Below, one piece after another: positions 1 to 12,150 of a stretch of 64,000 bases of DNA. This DNA comes from Homarus americanus. Taxonomy: Eukaryota; Arthropoda; Malacostraca; Decapoda; Nephropidae. Location of the stretch: positions 12,078,282 to 12,142,281 of the forward strand of contig NW_024736071.1 of NCBI RefSeq assembly GCF_018991925.1, written 5' to 3'. The translations under genes and the position numbers were made by a program. Numbering within the stretch: position 1 is the stretch's first letter; every line of letters starts with the position of its first letter. The notes beneath the pieces were generated by a model that was not told where the DNA came from, ran no database searches, and was given only the letters and a program-made list of their open reading frames with translations.

Positions 1-248
1 CCTCTCCTATTCATTTTTTTTAATAATTCTTCTAGTTTCGTAATACTTCGTCCTTTCCATCTCTCATTCCTTCGTTCCACTCCTCCTCCTCCTCTTCCGC
101 TTCCTCTTTCCCCTGCTCCCTCTTTGTTCTCGTCATCCTTCCTTGCTTCTTCTCCTCTTCCCTACACACGCAGAAAAGGAGAATGAATAAAGAAAGAAGT
201 ACCAAGAATATTAAGGATTTGAGACGAAGGTTCGGAGAATCGAATCAT

Positions 249-291
<43 letters not shown>

Positions 292-371
292 TATTTGTAC
301 CTACCTGTGTGTTTGTGTGTGAGCGTGTGTGGTAACGATCATGCGTGGTGATGAACGGGGGCGAGGGATGC

Positions 372-414
<43 letters not shown>

Positions 415-500
415 CGAGAGCAGTGTTGGAGGCGCCGTGACTTGCTGAAGGGGCTCGTGGTGTGCCAAGCGGCCATATAGAGGCTGTGACCACCTTAATG
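1..500. other. CT-rich DNA and microsatellites, no gene
   Basis: A pyrimidine-rich stretch (about 55-165) is followed by (GA)n at 253-289 and (GT)n at 380-408. Confidence 0.7.
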
Positions 501-966
501 TTTAGCTTTTGTAAGAAGACATTTGGCGGGATTTAACTTTAGAACCTAACTTTTGTCTTGAAAATTTTTGACGTAAATTATACCTTAACATAGATGTTTT
601 CAATAATAATTTTGACTTACTGTTAAATTCTCAACTACACATTATAAATTTGTATTGATTATTTTAACTTCATAATAAATTTTACTTAATAATTTTGAGT
701 CGCAAATTCATTCTTAAATCTAACATAGTATTTACGATTTTAAGCTATTAAATAAAATCGGACACTCGCTAATTTTGAGTTTTTTCCAATAAATCCCAAA
801 TCTTCCTTTCTTGGTAAATCTATGACTGCATTTTCCCTGAGTGAAGAATACGAAAATTGTCCTGATAATCATTATATGTTTGTTTTATAAATTCATCTAC
901 TCTTACTTTATTTTCTTATTTGCATCCAATAACAGAAGAGAGGTGTTTTAATTATAACTCACGTCC

Positions 967-1001
<35 letters not shown>

Positions 1002-1573
1002 GGTGTGTGTGTGTGTGTGTGTGCGGGTCTGTTAATGACTGACCATTTTTATGACATGAGCTAGAGAGGGGTAACTATGTTTTAATAAAAGTTTCATTAA
1101 AACACAAATCAACAAAAGCTTACCAAAACACCATTTACTGGAACCATCCCAACAAAGTCACCATAAAAACCTTCCAACTCTCAAGTCTCCTCCATAACCC
1201 AACTTCCGCGAAATTACGAAGTTGGAAGATTTTTTATTTTTTTTTTTCCGATTTGGCAAAGATTTTTTTTTATTCTTCAATGTGCGAATATTTCCGAGTT
1301 CTCTTTTCAATAATTCTTGGCTGAGATTAAAAATAAAAAGCCAAGTCAATAAATGTGGTAAAACTGTGTGGAGGTGCGGAAGGGGCAGTGATATTAATGG
1401 CCGGTTGTCCTTGTCACGGTTGCCGATATGTTACCTCTGGAGTCCGGCTGTGTGTGTGTGTGTGTGTGTGTGAGTGTGTGTGTGTGTGTGTGTTTTATTT
1501 ATTTTTTGTTAGGGGGTGTGTTCCGGCCAGCAGAGACCCGCCGCGCCTGACATAGTACAGTAGTGAGCAGTGT

Positions 1574-1606
<33 letters not shown>

Positions 1607-1742
1607 GTGTTGTATGTTGTTGGTCTTGTTGTTGTGTTTCTGTGTGTTTGTGAGTGCTAAAAAACTAAAGACTTTAAGATGTTGTTTTTATGTATTTCTG
1701 AGTATCAACAACTAACACGCACATACTTTAAGCAAGCGCGCG

Positions 1743-1787
<45 letters not shown>

Positions 1788-1790
1788 CAA
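501..1790. other. AT-rich unique DNA with GT/CA microsatellites
   Basis: (GT)n tracts lie at 970-1023, 1448-1493 and 1570-1606. A (CG)n-(CA)n junction lies at 1735-1785. No coding signal was seen. Confidence 0.7.
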
Positions 1791-3788
1791 CAAATGTTAA
1801 AAATTACGGATGAGTTCTTTTTTTACAGTATGTGGGAAGATGTTAGGTCAAATAATAGTCGTTAACAAACACGCTTGGAGCCTTAAAGTAGCCAGGTGGT
1901 GGTGATCAATATGGTAAGGTAACATAAAACATATACCTGAAACATGCCTTAAGAGATGACACCAATATACATGTAAAGAGTCAAAGCGTCGTCAGGTGGG
2001 AGGAGGAAAACGACATTGAACATCATTTTAGCGGAGAAAACTAACGAAGGAGGTCCAGGTTATTGTTAAAGTACCGACTCGACCTAAGGCAAAAAAATAT
2101 CTCGATGTTGGAGGCGGAAAACTATCATCTGGGAAGACAGGAGACACCGTAATTAAAATCTAGATAACATGCGGGAAAACTTAACTGAACAGCATTTAAG
2201 TACAAGACGATGGTGAAGAAAAAAAAATAATGAAAGGTGACAATAAGTTGGAGTAGTTAGTTTAGGTCTATCTCGGTGGTGCCCAGAGGCTGTCCTGAGT
2301 AGTGAGTTGGAGGACTGATATGTTCCAGTAGTCAGTGATGGTGTGTATGTAGGGCCTCTCACTCCCTCCTTTCACCCGTCACCCACCCTCCCTAACTTCC
2401 TGCCTGCGTCCCTTCATCCATGCCACCCTCCCTGCCTCCCTTCATCCTTGCCACCCTCTCTCCCTCTGTGTCGGCCCCCCAGACTTTATGTGAGGGTCGT
2501 GTACGAGTTATGTGATGTTGTGATGGTGGTCACCTCCTGATAAGGTGAGTGAAGCCACGACCCTTGATATAAAAAAAAATTGTTAAATGTAGGCGACCCT
2601 CTACCACACCACACCACACCACACTACACACCACACCATCATCGATACCGGCGGTCCTCACGTCTATATCACCACTACCTCTACCACCATCACCACTTCT
2701 AACACTACCATTGCCACCATTAATGTTACCACCACTACCACCATCACTGATAAGAATATATTCCACCCCACTACCACCATCGTCACTACTCCTCACACCA
2801 AAACCACCCCACCACCCACACAGTCATACAACTCTTGGCCACCACTTCACCCCCACTACCCTCGGCTGCACACCACACCACTACCCATTGAGCTAGAACC
2901 ATGCCCACTACAGTATGGCCCCGTAGAGGTTTGATTCAGTTTGTAGTGAATGTTTGTGTTAACTCCGTCGTCCACACGTCTCTAGCCGATCACGTTTACT
3001 ATGACTTAAAATTCACCAATTAATCTATTTATTAATCCCCTGACATAAACCATAAGAAATGTATATAAAATTGATCTCTGTGTCGATCTGTCTCACCGTC
3101 CTACTGCCCCTCAGTCTTCTTTTATAAATTACAGTATAATACACAGACACCACTGATGACTATTTATTCCCACCTAACTCAGCACTGGTGTAGAGGATAA
3201 GACAACAATACACGTTTAATGTTTATGGCAAAATCAAACAGAGGTGAGTGATGGATATTCTTTACGGACGTGTCATTTAAGCATTTTTTTTTTCCTCCAC
3301 TATCTTTCGTTATAGAAGATTGTAATAAAATGTGGCATAAATATCGGGCATCAAAGACAAGAACACCAAGTGAATGGTCGTTGGGCTAGATAAAAAAAAA
3401 TATGACTGATTGGAATATGTTCTCTCTCTCTCTCTCTCTCATTCTTTCTATCTCACTGTCTCTCTCATTTTCTCTCACACACACTCTCTCACTCTCTTCC
3501 TCACAGACAGACTCTTTCTCTTTTGCCATCTCTCACTCTTTCTTTCTTAATCTGTCTGTCTGTCTGTTTGTCTTTCTGTCTCTTCTCTCCTCTTCTTGAC
3601 ACACTGGTTCTTTCTTTACTCTTCCTATTTTTTTTTCACGAGCTATGACTTCCCGTCCATTTAGCCAGAAGAAAGCCCCCAGGCAAGTCAACTTTTATCT
3701 CTGAGATTTCAATGGGAGGCGAACGTCGGCTTGCACACACACACACAGGGAAGGCATTACCAGTCGTGAAGGCCGCGGTACTGTTCTT
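1791..3788. other. Unique and simple-sequence DNA, no gene recognised
   Basis: It contains CCCTCC-rich sequence at 2360-2480, an ACC/ACT-rich stretch at 2600-2890 and a CT-rich stretch at 3421-3600. The rest is AT-rich without a convincing frame. Confidence 0.6.
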
Positions 3789-4605
3789 CCAGGCAGGTGT
3801 TAGTTAAGAGTCCAGGCAGGTGTTAGTTAAGAATCCAGGCAGGTGTTAGTTAAGAGTCCAGGCAGGTGTTAGTTAAGAGTCCAGGCAGGTGTTAGTTAAG
3901 AGTCCAGGCAGGTGTTAGATAAGAGTCCAGGCAAGTGTTAGATAAGAGTCCAGGCAGGTGTTAGTTAAGAGTCCAGGCAGGTGTTAGATAAGAGTCCAGG
4001 CAGGTGTTAGATAAGAGTCCAGGCAGGTGTTAGTTAAGAGTCCAGGCAGGTGTTAGATAAGAGTCCAGGCAGGTAAGAGTCAGGCAGGTGTTAGTTAGGC
4101 AGGTGTTAGTTAAGAGTCCAGGCAGGTGTTAGTTAAGCGTCCAGGCAGGTGTTAGTTAAGCGTCCAGGCAGGTGTTAGTTAAGCGTCCAGGCAGGTGTTA
4201 GTTAAGAGTCCAGGCAGGTGTTAGTTAAGAGTCCAGGCAGGTGTTAAGTTAAGAGTCCAGGCAGGTGTTAGTTAAGAGTCCAGGCAGGTGTTAGTTAAGA
4301 GTCCAGGCAGGTGTTAGATAAGAGTCCAGGCAGGTGTTAGATAAGAGTCCAGGCAGGTGTTGGTTAAGAGTCCAGGCAGGTGTTGGTTAAGAGTCCAGGC
4401 AGGTGTTAGTTAAGAGTCCAGGCAGGTGTTAGTTAAGCGTCCAGGCAGGTGTTAGTTAAGCGTCCAGGCAGGTGTTAGTTAAGAGTCCAGGCAGGTGTTA
4501 GTTAAAAGTCCAGGCAGGTGTTGGTTAAGAGTCCAGGCAGGTGTTGGTTAAGAGTCCAGGCAGGTGATATTTAAAAGTCCAGGCAGGTGTTAGTTATGAA
4601 TCCAT
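3789..4605. repeat. Minisatellite, 23-bp unit, about 35 copies
   Basis: The core is AGGCAGGTGTTAGTTAAGAG. Variants GATAAG, GGTTAAG and AAGCGTCC recur in blocks, showing that short runs of variant units were duplicated together. Confidence 0.95.
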
Positions 4606-5800
4606 GTTAAAGTTGCAACCGCCAAATGTTTGCCATAATTTACACTTGCCATCCCAACATTACACGACAATGATACAGATTCAATTTATATTTTAATCTA
4701 CTACAGAAATCTTGTCTATGTGAAGATACGCAAAGCTTGAAAACTATTCTAATACTTTACAACGTTCCCTCAATAAATCTCCACAAGGAACAGTTACATA
4801 AATCCTACTGAATGAGTCGATAACGCTGGTTTACCTAACATAATAACGGATTTAAGGGAACTTGACAATTTAAGGACATGTTAACTTGTCTTAATGGGGT
4901 GATAAAACTTTCTGGTGGGACGTCATCCATCATAGTAAATGAGCCAGAAATGTAAAGTGTACAGCGGTAGCTTATTCCTCTAACGTTAAGGAACAACTAC
5001 AACCAAAATAGCCTCAGCCACAGTCTCTCTCTCTCTCAAGTGGTTGTGTTCTGTCGCGGTCATAAAAACCAGGAGCAGTGTTCAACGTCGACGTTTTCAA
5101 CATCACAAAAAACATTTAATGCAAAGAACGACTGTACATTTATGTCCAGATAGTCACGGGGGATGAACTTGTAACAATTCTAATGATTTTTATAAAACGG
5201 AAATCATGAACACGTAAGCGCGACCATAAGCTTAAGTGTCCCCTAAAAGTGGTCGTAGAGAACGGGCAATCTAGTAACAATTATCTAAATTGATAATAAA
5301 AGTTGTGGAAGCTTAAGTCTTCCGCCATCTTGTAGATCCCCATAGAAAGGTCCCTTCTACCCCTAACCCCTGAGAGGCCACCGCCCCTAACCTCTGATAG
5401 GCCCTCCACCTATACCCCTACCCCAGAGACCCTCCACCCTTACCCCTAGTCACAGAGACCCTCCACCCCTATCCTTAAACCTGAGAGCCTCCAACCCTAC
5501 CCCTAACCCCTGAGAGCCTCCAACCCTACCTCAAACCACTGAGAGGCCACCGCTGCTACCCCTATACAACAGAGAGGCCCATCCTTCCCCTACTCCCAGA
5601 GGCCTACTATCCTAATCTCCAAGGAGGCATCCCAGCCCCCTGGAGAAGGAATTTTCCACCCCGGAGGAGCACTTGACCAGCCACACACACAGTAGTTCCT
5701 GCCTCACTGTACCGTTTATTAGGTTCTCGTGCACCACCTGAACCTCTGTACGCGAGGCAGATACAAGCTAATTAAGGGAGGTGTGTTGTTAATAGCTGTG
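4606..5800. other. Unique DNA and a decayed CCCCTAACCCCTGAGAG repeat
   Basis: 4606-5340 is AT-rich unique sequence without a gene. 5345-5610 is a degenerate repeat of about 28 bp built on CCCCTAACCCCTGAGAGGCC. A CAAGATGGCGGA motif lies on the minus strand at 5321-5332. Confidence 0.6.
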
Positions 5801-5995
5801 ACTTGTGACCTGCAGCCTTAAGGGACGTTGGTTGGAGCCCGAAACACCCCAAGACTACCCAGCTGTCAATAGGTACCTATCTGTACTGATTAATAAGTGA
5901 AGGCGATACAGTGCAGCGTCTAGCACATTTACCAAAACCGAAGGTTTACTCTTCATGATACTTTATCCACATTCCACACTGCCCTTTATGGGTCG
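5800..5995 (+). mobile_element. Decayed SINE, family 2
   Basis: It shares with 29.65-29.89 kb the stretch around GGGACGTTGGTTGGAGCCCG, the pattern AAGGCGATACAGTGCAGCGT, and the tail ACCGAAGGTTTACTCTTCAT...CACACTGCCC. The tRNA-like head is largely unrecognisable. Confidence 0.55.
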
Positions 5996-7000
5996 TCAAT
6001 CCTATAGGACAAACTTAAATTTTCACATACAATTGGTAAAGATTATATATATTACTCATTTGACACTATCTGAGTAGTTAAGCAGTGCCCGGTGAAGTAC
6101 TTGCTTCATCCTCAGAAATACTGACCTCTGTCTGTCCTCCCCAGCATAAGGAAGACCCAAGACCTGTGACCATAAATAATAACCCTTTAGCTCATCAGGG
6201 ACTGGCACTTCTTTCTTCTCTATAGGATCATAAAGTCCTCAATCTTATGGCGCGCCACCCCCCAACCCCCGGTCCCGCCATCTCTTGAGTGCCAATTCCT
6301 CCAGCACAGTACCATCTTTCCTGCTCATCGAAAGTTCAATCTCACATCTCCCGGGAAAACTCTCGCTTTATGAGGTCTGGAAGAAATATCTCAATCACCC
6401 CAGAATTGTTATGCCTCTCTTGTGCTCGTTCCTACAGTCTCTGGTTAATATTTCAAAAACAACTTCATTTGTCACACACACAGGCACCACTTTGAACTTC
6501 CACCTTACGAAACTATATCCTATCCAGTACCCCTCAACCCCTCCCATAACCAATACAATATCCCCTTACATCCATACAGTACACCAGACCTTCCCAAACT
6601 GTCCCATAGCTCCTGTAGAGAGTATTAGAAACAAGTCCCATTAGCCTCCTCTCAACCCTAAATTGCACATAATCCCTAATTTCAGAATCTCTCTCTCTCT
6701 ATATTCCCCATAGAACCTATTATAAGCCACCAACCTAACAACCACTGTCTCATCTGTATGCACCACACCAGCCCAAACCCAGTGAATCTCCCCCCTCCCT
6801 CCCTCTCTCTCTACGCACTCCCAGAGATACTTAAGGCCTCACTTCCACTGTCCTCCTCTCATTCCCTATACGCTTGAGCATCTCTCGCCTCAGTCCTCGC
6901 AGGAGCATGATGATTCTCTACCACTAACTCATCTTTATGCTACACAACAACCAAACCTTGGAGAATCCCCCTTTAAGCACCCACAGTGAGTGCCAGTGTG
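5996..7000. other. Pyrimidine-rich unique DNA, no gene recognised
   Basis: A plus-strand frame of 119 codons (6285-6644) has Ser/Thr/Pro-rich, non-family-like composition and no splice or start support. It may be a relic of an old element. Confidence 0.5.
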
Positions 7001-7027
7001 TGTGGGGGGGAGGGCGACATCAATGGT

Positions 7028-7345
7028 GCCAAGAGCGGGCGGGCGGGACGGCGGACGGGAAGCTGGACGGAAAGGCTGGTTGGAAGGCGGACGGGGAGGC
7101 GGAGGGAAAGACGGGCGGAAAATGGACGGAAAAACGGGCGGAAGGCGGACGGAAAGACGGGTGGGAGGCGGACAGAAAGACGGGCAGAAGGCGGACGGAA
7201 AGTGAACGAGAAGGCGGGCTGGACGACGGACGGAAAGGAGGAAGGGAAGGGAAGGTGAGCGGGTAGGCGGGACGGAAAGCGGGTCGCAATATGGGCGGAA
7301 TGGTGAGCGGAATGGTGAGCGGATAGGAGGACGGAAAGGCGGACG
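7028..7345. repeat. Purine-rich GGACGGAAAGGCGG minisatellite
   Basis: Degenerate short units of GGCGGACGGAAAG recur throughout. Several overlapping frames on both strands are open only because the repeat lacks stop codons. Confidence 0.85.
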
Positions 7346-7448
7346 GGCATACCTCAAGGAAGACCTCCCACAGGCCAGGGTAATAGAGACTCGCGAGTAA
7401 TGGGGCAACTGTGCTGGTTGTCTATGGTAATAGTTTAGTCAGGCCCAA

Positions 7449-7450
<2 letters not shown>

Positions 7451-7492
<42 letters not shown>

Positions 7493-7700
7493 TACAGAAT
7501 CGCTCTGTACACTGGAAGATAAGGGTCTCTCTCTTCTCCTCTCTTCTCCTCTCCTCTCACTCTCTATCCCTTTCCTTCTCTTCTAGTCTTTTTTCTCTCG
7601 CTATATCTCTTTCTTTCTTTCTTCGTCTCTCTGTCCCAAGATCATTTCGTTTTCATTCCCTGACGTCACATTTACCTCAATGCAGTTTGAAGTACAGTAT
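7451..7700. repeat. (GT)n followed by CT-rich tract
   Basis: (GT)n lies at about 7451-7491, then CT-rich simple sequence to about 7640. Confidence 0.85.
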
Positions 7701-7704
7701 TTCA

Positions 7705-8270
7705 CTCTAACCTAACCTGACCTGACATGACCTGACTTATTCTACCCTAACTCAATTAGAGCTAGCCTAACCTAATCAAACCAGAACTGACCTAACTTAA
7801 CCTAGCCTGACCTGATAACGAAACCTTATCCCTCCTCCTAGTCACAGGCCTGGCATTTGACATTATTAGGGACCTGCCACTCTTTGCCATAAACAGATAA
7901 AATGTACCGGGAACTTTCCCCCCACACACTCATCATTCTCTCACTTTATGTAACTTGACAGAACCTATGACCCTTCAGGCTTTTACGCCCTTAATGTACG
8001 AGTCATAAAGGCAAGTATGAACTTTTCATACTTCCCTGTTGGGCGCTGTAAACGCTTCTGCGCTTCACCTTGCACAGGATGTAAGGGGGTGCCCAATAAA
8101 CTAGCCCCCTCGGGGGCAAATCTGAATCTGATAACGAAACCTAACCTGACCTAACGTAGCCAAAGTAAACCAAACCAAAGTAAGACTAACCTAACCTGAC
8201 ATGACCTGACCTAACCGAACCAAACTAAGCCTAGACTAAACCTAAGCTAAGCAAACCAAACAAAGATATA
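7705..8270. repeat. Decayed telomere-like CCTAA/CCTGA tract, split by an insertion
   Basis: CCTAACCTGACCTGAC-type sequence occupies 7705-7815 and resumes at 8140-8250. The 301-bp element described separately lies between. Confidence 0.7.
7827..8127. mobile_element. 301-bp non-coding insertion with perfect 15-bp target duplication
   Basis: It is flanked by CTGATAACGAAACCT at 7812-7826 and again at 8128-8142. It splits a decayed telomere-like tract into two halves. The 3' end has a GCCCCC-TC-GGGGGC hairpin (8104-8117) followed by AAATCTGAATCTGA, a short repeat tail. A retroposed SINE-like element is the simplest reading. No clear A/B-box pair was seen. Confidence 0.65.
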
Positions 8271-8335
8271 TAATTTTGGCTAGGAGTACAGGGTAGCCAA
8301 AACCACAATAAGAAGTCGGGTCTTGCCCATAGCTA

Positions 8336-8690
8336 CGTTCACTGGTGGGTAAGAGTGCTGTTCATTATTACAAGAGCTGTTTACTTTCCTCCCTGTTAAC
8401 TTTAATGGTGAGTATGAGCGCGGTTAATTATTGCTAGGACAGTTATCTTTCCTCTGTATTAATTTTAGTTGTGGTTAGGGGAGCAATTAGCTGATATAAA
8501 AGTTAATTTCTCCGTATGTTAACTTTTTGTTGGTGGTTACGAGCACTGTTAATTATTATTAGGACAATTTACTTTCCCCGTGTCAACTTTACAGGCGGCT
8601 ATGAAAGCCGTTAACTAACTACAAAAAGGGCCGTTAACGTTCTCCCATGTTAACTTTACCACAGGTTATGAGAGCAGTTAACAAGGGGTG
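8336..8690. repeat. Decayed tandem repeat, unit about 65-70 bp
   Basis: About five units share GAG(C/T)-GTTAATTATTA and TTTCC-CCTGTTAACTTTA elements, each strongly diverged. Confidence 0.65.
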
Positions 8691-8764
8691 AAGGTGAACG
8701 GTCACACCTTGGCTGTCCCATCCCTGTAATATGTCAGTCACATAACTAACATTATTTATGGGGG

Positions 8765-10380
8765 ACGGCCCGTGGGGTGAGTATATCAGTGGTGGTGTGG
8801 GGGTGAGAGTATGGGGTGGTGGTGTGGGGGAATTGAGTGTGGGGTGGTGGTGTGGGGTGACGGTGTGGGGTGGTGGTGTGGGGGTGAGGTATGGGGTGGT
8901 GGTGTTGGGGTGAGTATGGGGTGGTGGTGTTGGGGTGAGGTATGGGGAATTGGTGGTGTTGGGGTGAGTATGGGGTGGTGGTGTGGGGGGTGAGTGGGGT
9001 GGTGGTGTGGGGGTGACGGTGTGGGGTGGTGGTGTGGGGTTGAGGTGTGGGGTGGTGGTGTGGGGTGAGTGTGGGGTGTGGTGTGGGGGTGGGGTGTGGG
9101 GTGGTGGTGTGGGGTGGGGTGTGGGGTGGTGGTGTGGGGTGGGGTGTGGGGTGTGGTGGGGTTGGGGGTGTGTGGGGTTGGTGGTGGGATGGGTGTGGGG
9201 TGGTGGTTTGGGGTGGTGGTTTGGGGTGGTGGTGTGGGAGTGGGGTGTGGGGATTGGTGGGTTGTGGGGTGGTGTGGTGGTTTGGGGTTGTGGTTTGGGG
9301 TGGGTGGGGTGGTGGTGTGGGGATGATCGTGTGGGGTGGGTGTGGGGTTGGTGGTGTGGGGAGTAGGTGTGGGGTGGTGTGGGGTGGTGGTGTGGGGTGG
9401 TGTGGGGTGGGTGTGGGTGGTGGTGTGGGGTGGGTGTGGGGTGGTGTGGGGTGGTGTGTGGGGTTGGGTGTGTGGGGTGGGTTGGTTGTGGGGTTGGGTG
9501 TGGGGTGGTGGTTGGTGGGGTTGGTGTGGGGTGGGGTTGTGGGGTTGGGTGTGGGGGGTGGTTGTGGGGATGGGTGTGGGGTGGTGGTGTTGGGGATGTG
9601 GGTGTGGGGTGGTGGTGTGGGGTTGGAGTGTGGGGTTAGTGTGGGAAGTTGAGTGCCAGAGTGTGGGGGGGGTGAGGTGTGGGGGGTGGTGTGGGGGGTG
9701 GAGTGTGGGGTGAGTGTGGTGTGGGGTGGTGTGGGGGTGTGGGGGTGGTGTGGGGTGGTGTGGGGGTGAGTGTGGGGGGTGAGTGTGGGGGTGGGTGTGG
9801 GGTGGTGTGGGGGTGTGGGGGTGGGTGTGGGGGGTGAGTGGAGGGGGGGGTGGGTGTGGGGGTGAGTGTGGGGTGAGTGTGGGGGGTGGAGTGTGGGGGT
9901 GAGTGTGGGGGTGAGTGTGGGGGGGGGTGAGTGTGGGGGGTGAGTGTGGGGTGGGTGTGGGGTGTGGTGTGGGGTGGTGTGGGGTGTGGTGTGGGGGTTG
10001 AGATAAAGGGGTGGTGGGGTGGGGTGATTGTGAGATGGTGTGAGGGGTTGGTGTGGGATGGTGGCTGGGCGTGGTGTGGGGTGGTAGTGTGGGCGGCGTG
10101 GTGTGGGGTGTGGTGTGGGCGGCGTGGTGTGGGGTGGTGGTGTGGGCGGCGTGTTGTGGGATGGTAGTGTGGGCGTGAGTGTGGGGTGGTGGTGTGGGTG
10201 GCGTAGTGTGCAGAATTGGTAGTGTGGGCGGCGTGGTGTGGGGTGGTGGTGTGGGCGGCATGTGGGGTGGTGTGTGAGCGTGGTGTGGGGTGGTGGTGTG
10301 GGCGTGTGGGTGGTGGTGTGGGCGGCGTGGTGTGGGGTGGTGGTGTGGGCGTGGTGTGGTGGTGTGGGCGTGGTGTTGCA
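8765..10380. repeat. 1.6-kb G/T-rich (plus) minisatellite, G-quadruplex-prone
   Basis: The plus strand is almost only G and T with GGGGTGGTGGTGTGG cores. Around 9732-9766 four runs of four or more G are separated by 3-6-base loops, fitting the G-quadruplex pattern. The minus strand is C/A-rich and gives spurious His/Pro/Thr frames of more than 580 codons. Confidence 0.92.
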
Positions 10381-11980
10381 ATAGTAATATAGCTTCTGGA
10401 AATATTTTCCGACTCGCTCTAAAAGATCTAGACCACACCAGCGCCTGTTGACCTCGACACCTACTCTCCACCCACACACACACACACCCACCCCCCCCAC
10501 ACACACACACAGCCGCCGCCAATACCCCCATGTCCAGGTGGTCTCGAACTAATAGGTGTCATAACAACTAGCTTCTCTCTGCCAGAATTTCCCAAGAGGT
10601 GAAGAAAACGACTGGTGAAGGTGTCAGGCCTGTGTGGCCGCCTTACACCTGCTCCTCCTCCTCCTCTTCCCTCAAAGTTCCCAATGACCTACAGATTAAT
10701 TGTCCTAGTAAACGGTAATGAGAAGAAGACTTAGTTACTATATAGTCTTAAGTTTAATTCTATCGCCATTTTGGTGTGTTGGTGTTTTGGGTCATTTATA
10801 GACGTTCTCTTAACACTAATTAAGAGGCAATCCGAGTTCTGACTCTAGTATTAATCGTCTTCAGGTAAGTGGAACAGGTGGAGCAGGTAATGTTGTTTGA
10901 CACACCTGAGCGTCACAGTGATGTTGTAACTCCTCTCACTTCTTCACACCTTCACTATGACGTCTTAAAGCTTATAGATGTGAAGAGTTAAGACAAAGAT
11001 AAAATATGTTAATTCATTAGTGTGTAACATTAAACTTATCACTATATTAACTCGCTGCTCTACGTCAGATCATCAAAATTCTTAAGCACAATCATTTTCT
11101 CTCTTGAGCCTAATAAAACAAACTTCTGAATAAGATAAATCAATACTTCTCAGTTATTCTTTCTCACTATCACCTGTTTATTCCGTCAGAGGGGGAACAA
11201 GATGGCGGTACTGTCATAAGGTATTCCTGTACCGTAATACCTGTAAACGACGGTGAGGTATTTAAAGTATATATAAATAACATAGGAAGGTATAGCTTAA
11301 GGGACATTCCTCAGAACATCATCAATATCATTTACCAAATACATCACCAGTATGGAGCGAGACATCGGGTCTGCTTTACAACACCACGCAAAGAGAATTA
11401 CACTCTTTTAAGTACGACAATTTCCAGCTTTAGCGACGACGACAGTTTAAACCCAGATGTACGATAAGTATCATCTTGGCTGTGAGTGGGTCAATGCCAC
11501 TACTGCGGTCTGACTCGTTCCATTCAACACCAAGTTAACATTCTCTGACGTCATCACCTCCTGGTTACAGCTGGTGTCAGGTGGGGAAGTGTTCACGAGG
11601 ATGAGCTCAAACACGACACAACTCATCTGACTTACTCAAGGTTAACATTAGCAACCAACAGCTGCCGAGTAAACCGACCCATTTAACTGGTCCGAATACT
11701 TTCTGAATTAATTATATAATCATCAATAATGAGATAAAAGATAGAATATTTAACTTTATATCGAAAATGTGTCTTTATTTCATCACTCCGGTATGCTGTA
11801 GTCTGTATATTGTGGTTGATACCAATTAACCCACGTAACTCTTACCTAATTTCGTGTAGGTTGCCTTACGTCTTTCTTAATTCGATTTAAGTCAGAAGTG
11901 TATGATATTTTCTTTTTTAATTAAGTAAAACAAACTCAATTAAATATTACATGATTGAATGTGGTTTAACAGTATATGGG
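10381..11980. other. AT-rich unique DNA, no gene recognised
   Basis: A CA-rich patch lies at 10470-10512. The rest has no coding signal. CAAGATGGCGGT at 11198-11209 (plus) opens a frame of only five codons. Confidence 0.6.
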
Positions 11981-11984
11981 ACGG

Positions 11985-12150
11985 TAGTTATAATATACTA
12001 CCTGTTTCCTTACACCCGGATAATACATACTACCTGTTCCGTTATACCACGGCATAATATACGACTGGCTCCGTTATGCCAAGGCATAATATACTACTGG
12101 TTCCGTTACAGCTGGATAAAATATACTACCGGTTCCTTTATACCACGACA
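11985..12150. repeat. Decayed tandem repeat, unit about 37 bp, about 5 copies
   Basis: Units share TATACTACTGGTTCCGTTA and a GGCATAA element. Confidence 0.7.

Noticed and set aside
6285..6644. 119-codon plus-strand frame
   Set aside because: No recognisable family, pyrimidine-biased composition, no splice or promoter support.
8752..10531. Minus-strand frames of about 580 codons rich in His, Pro and Thr
   Set aside because: They are translations of the C/A strand of the G/T-rich minisatellite. Two overlapping frames are equally open and there is no conserved domain.
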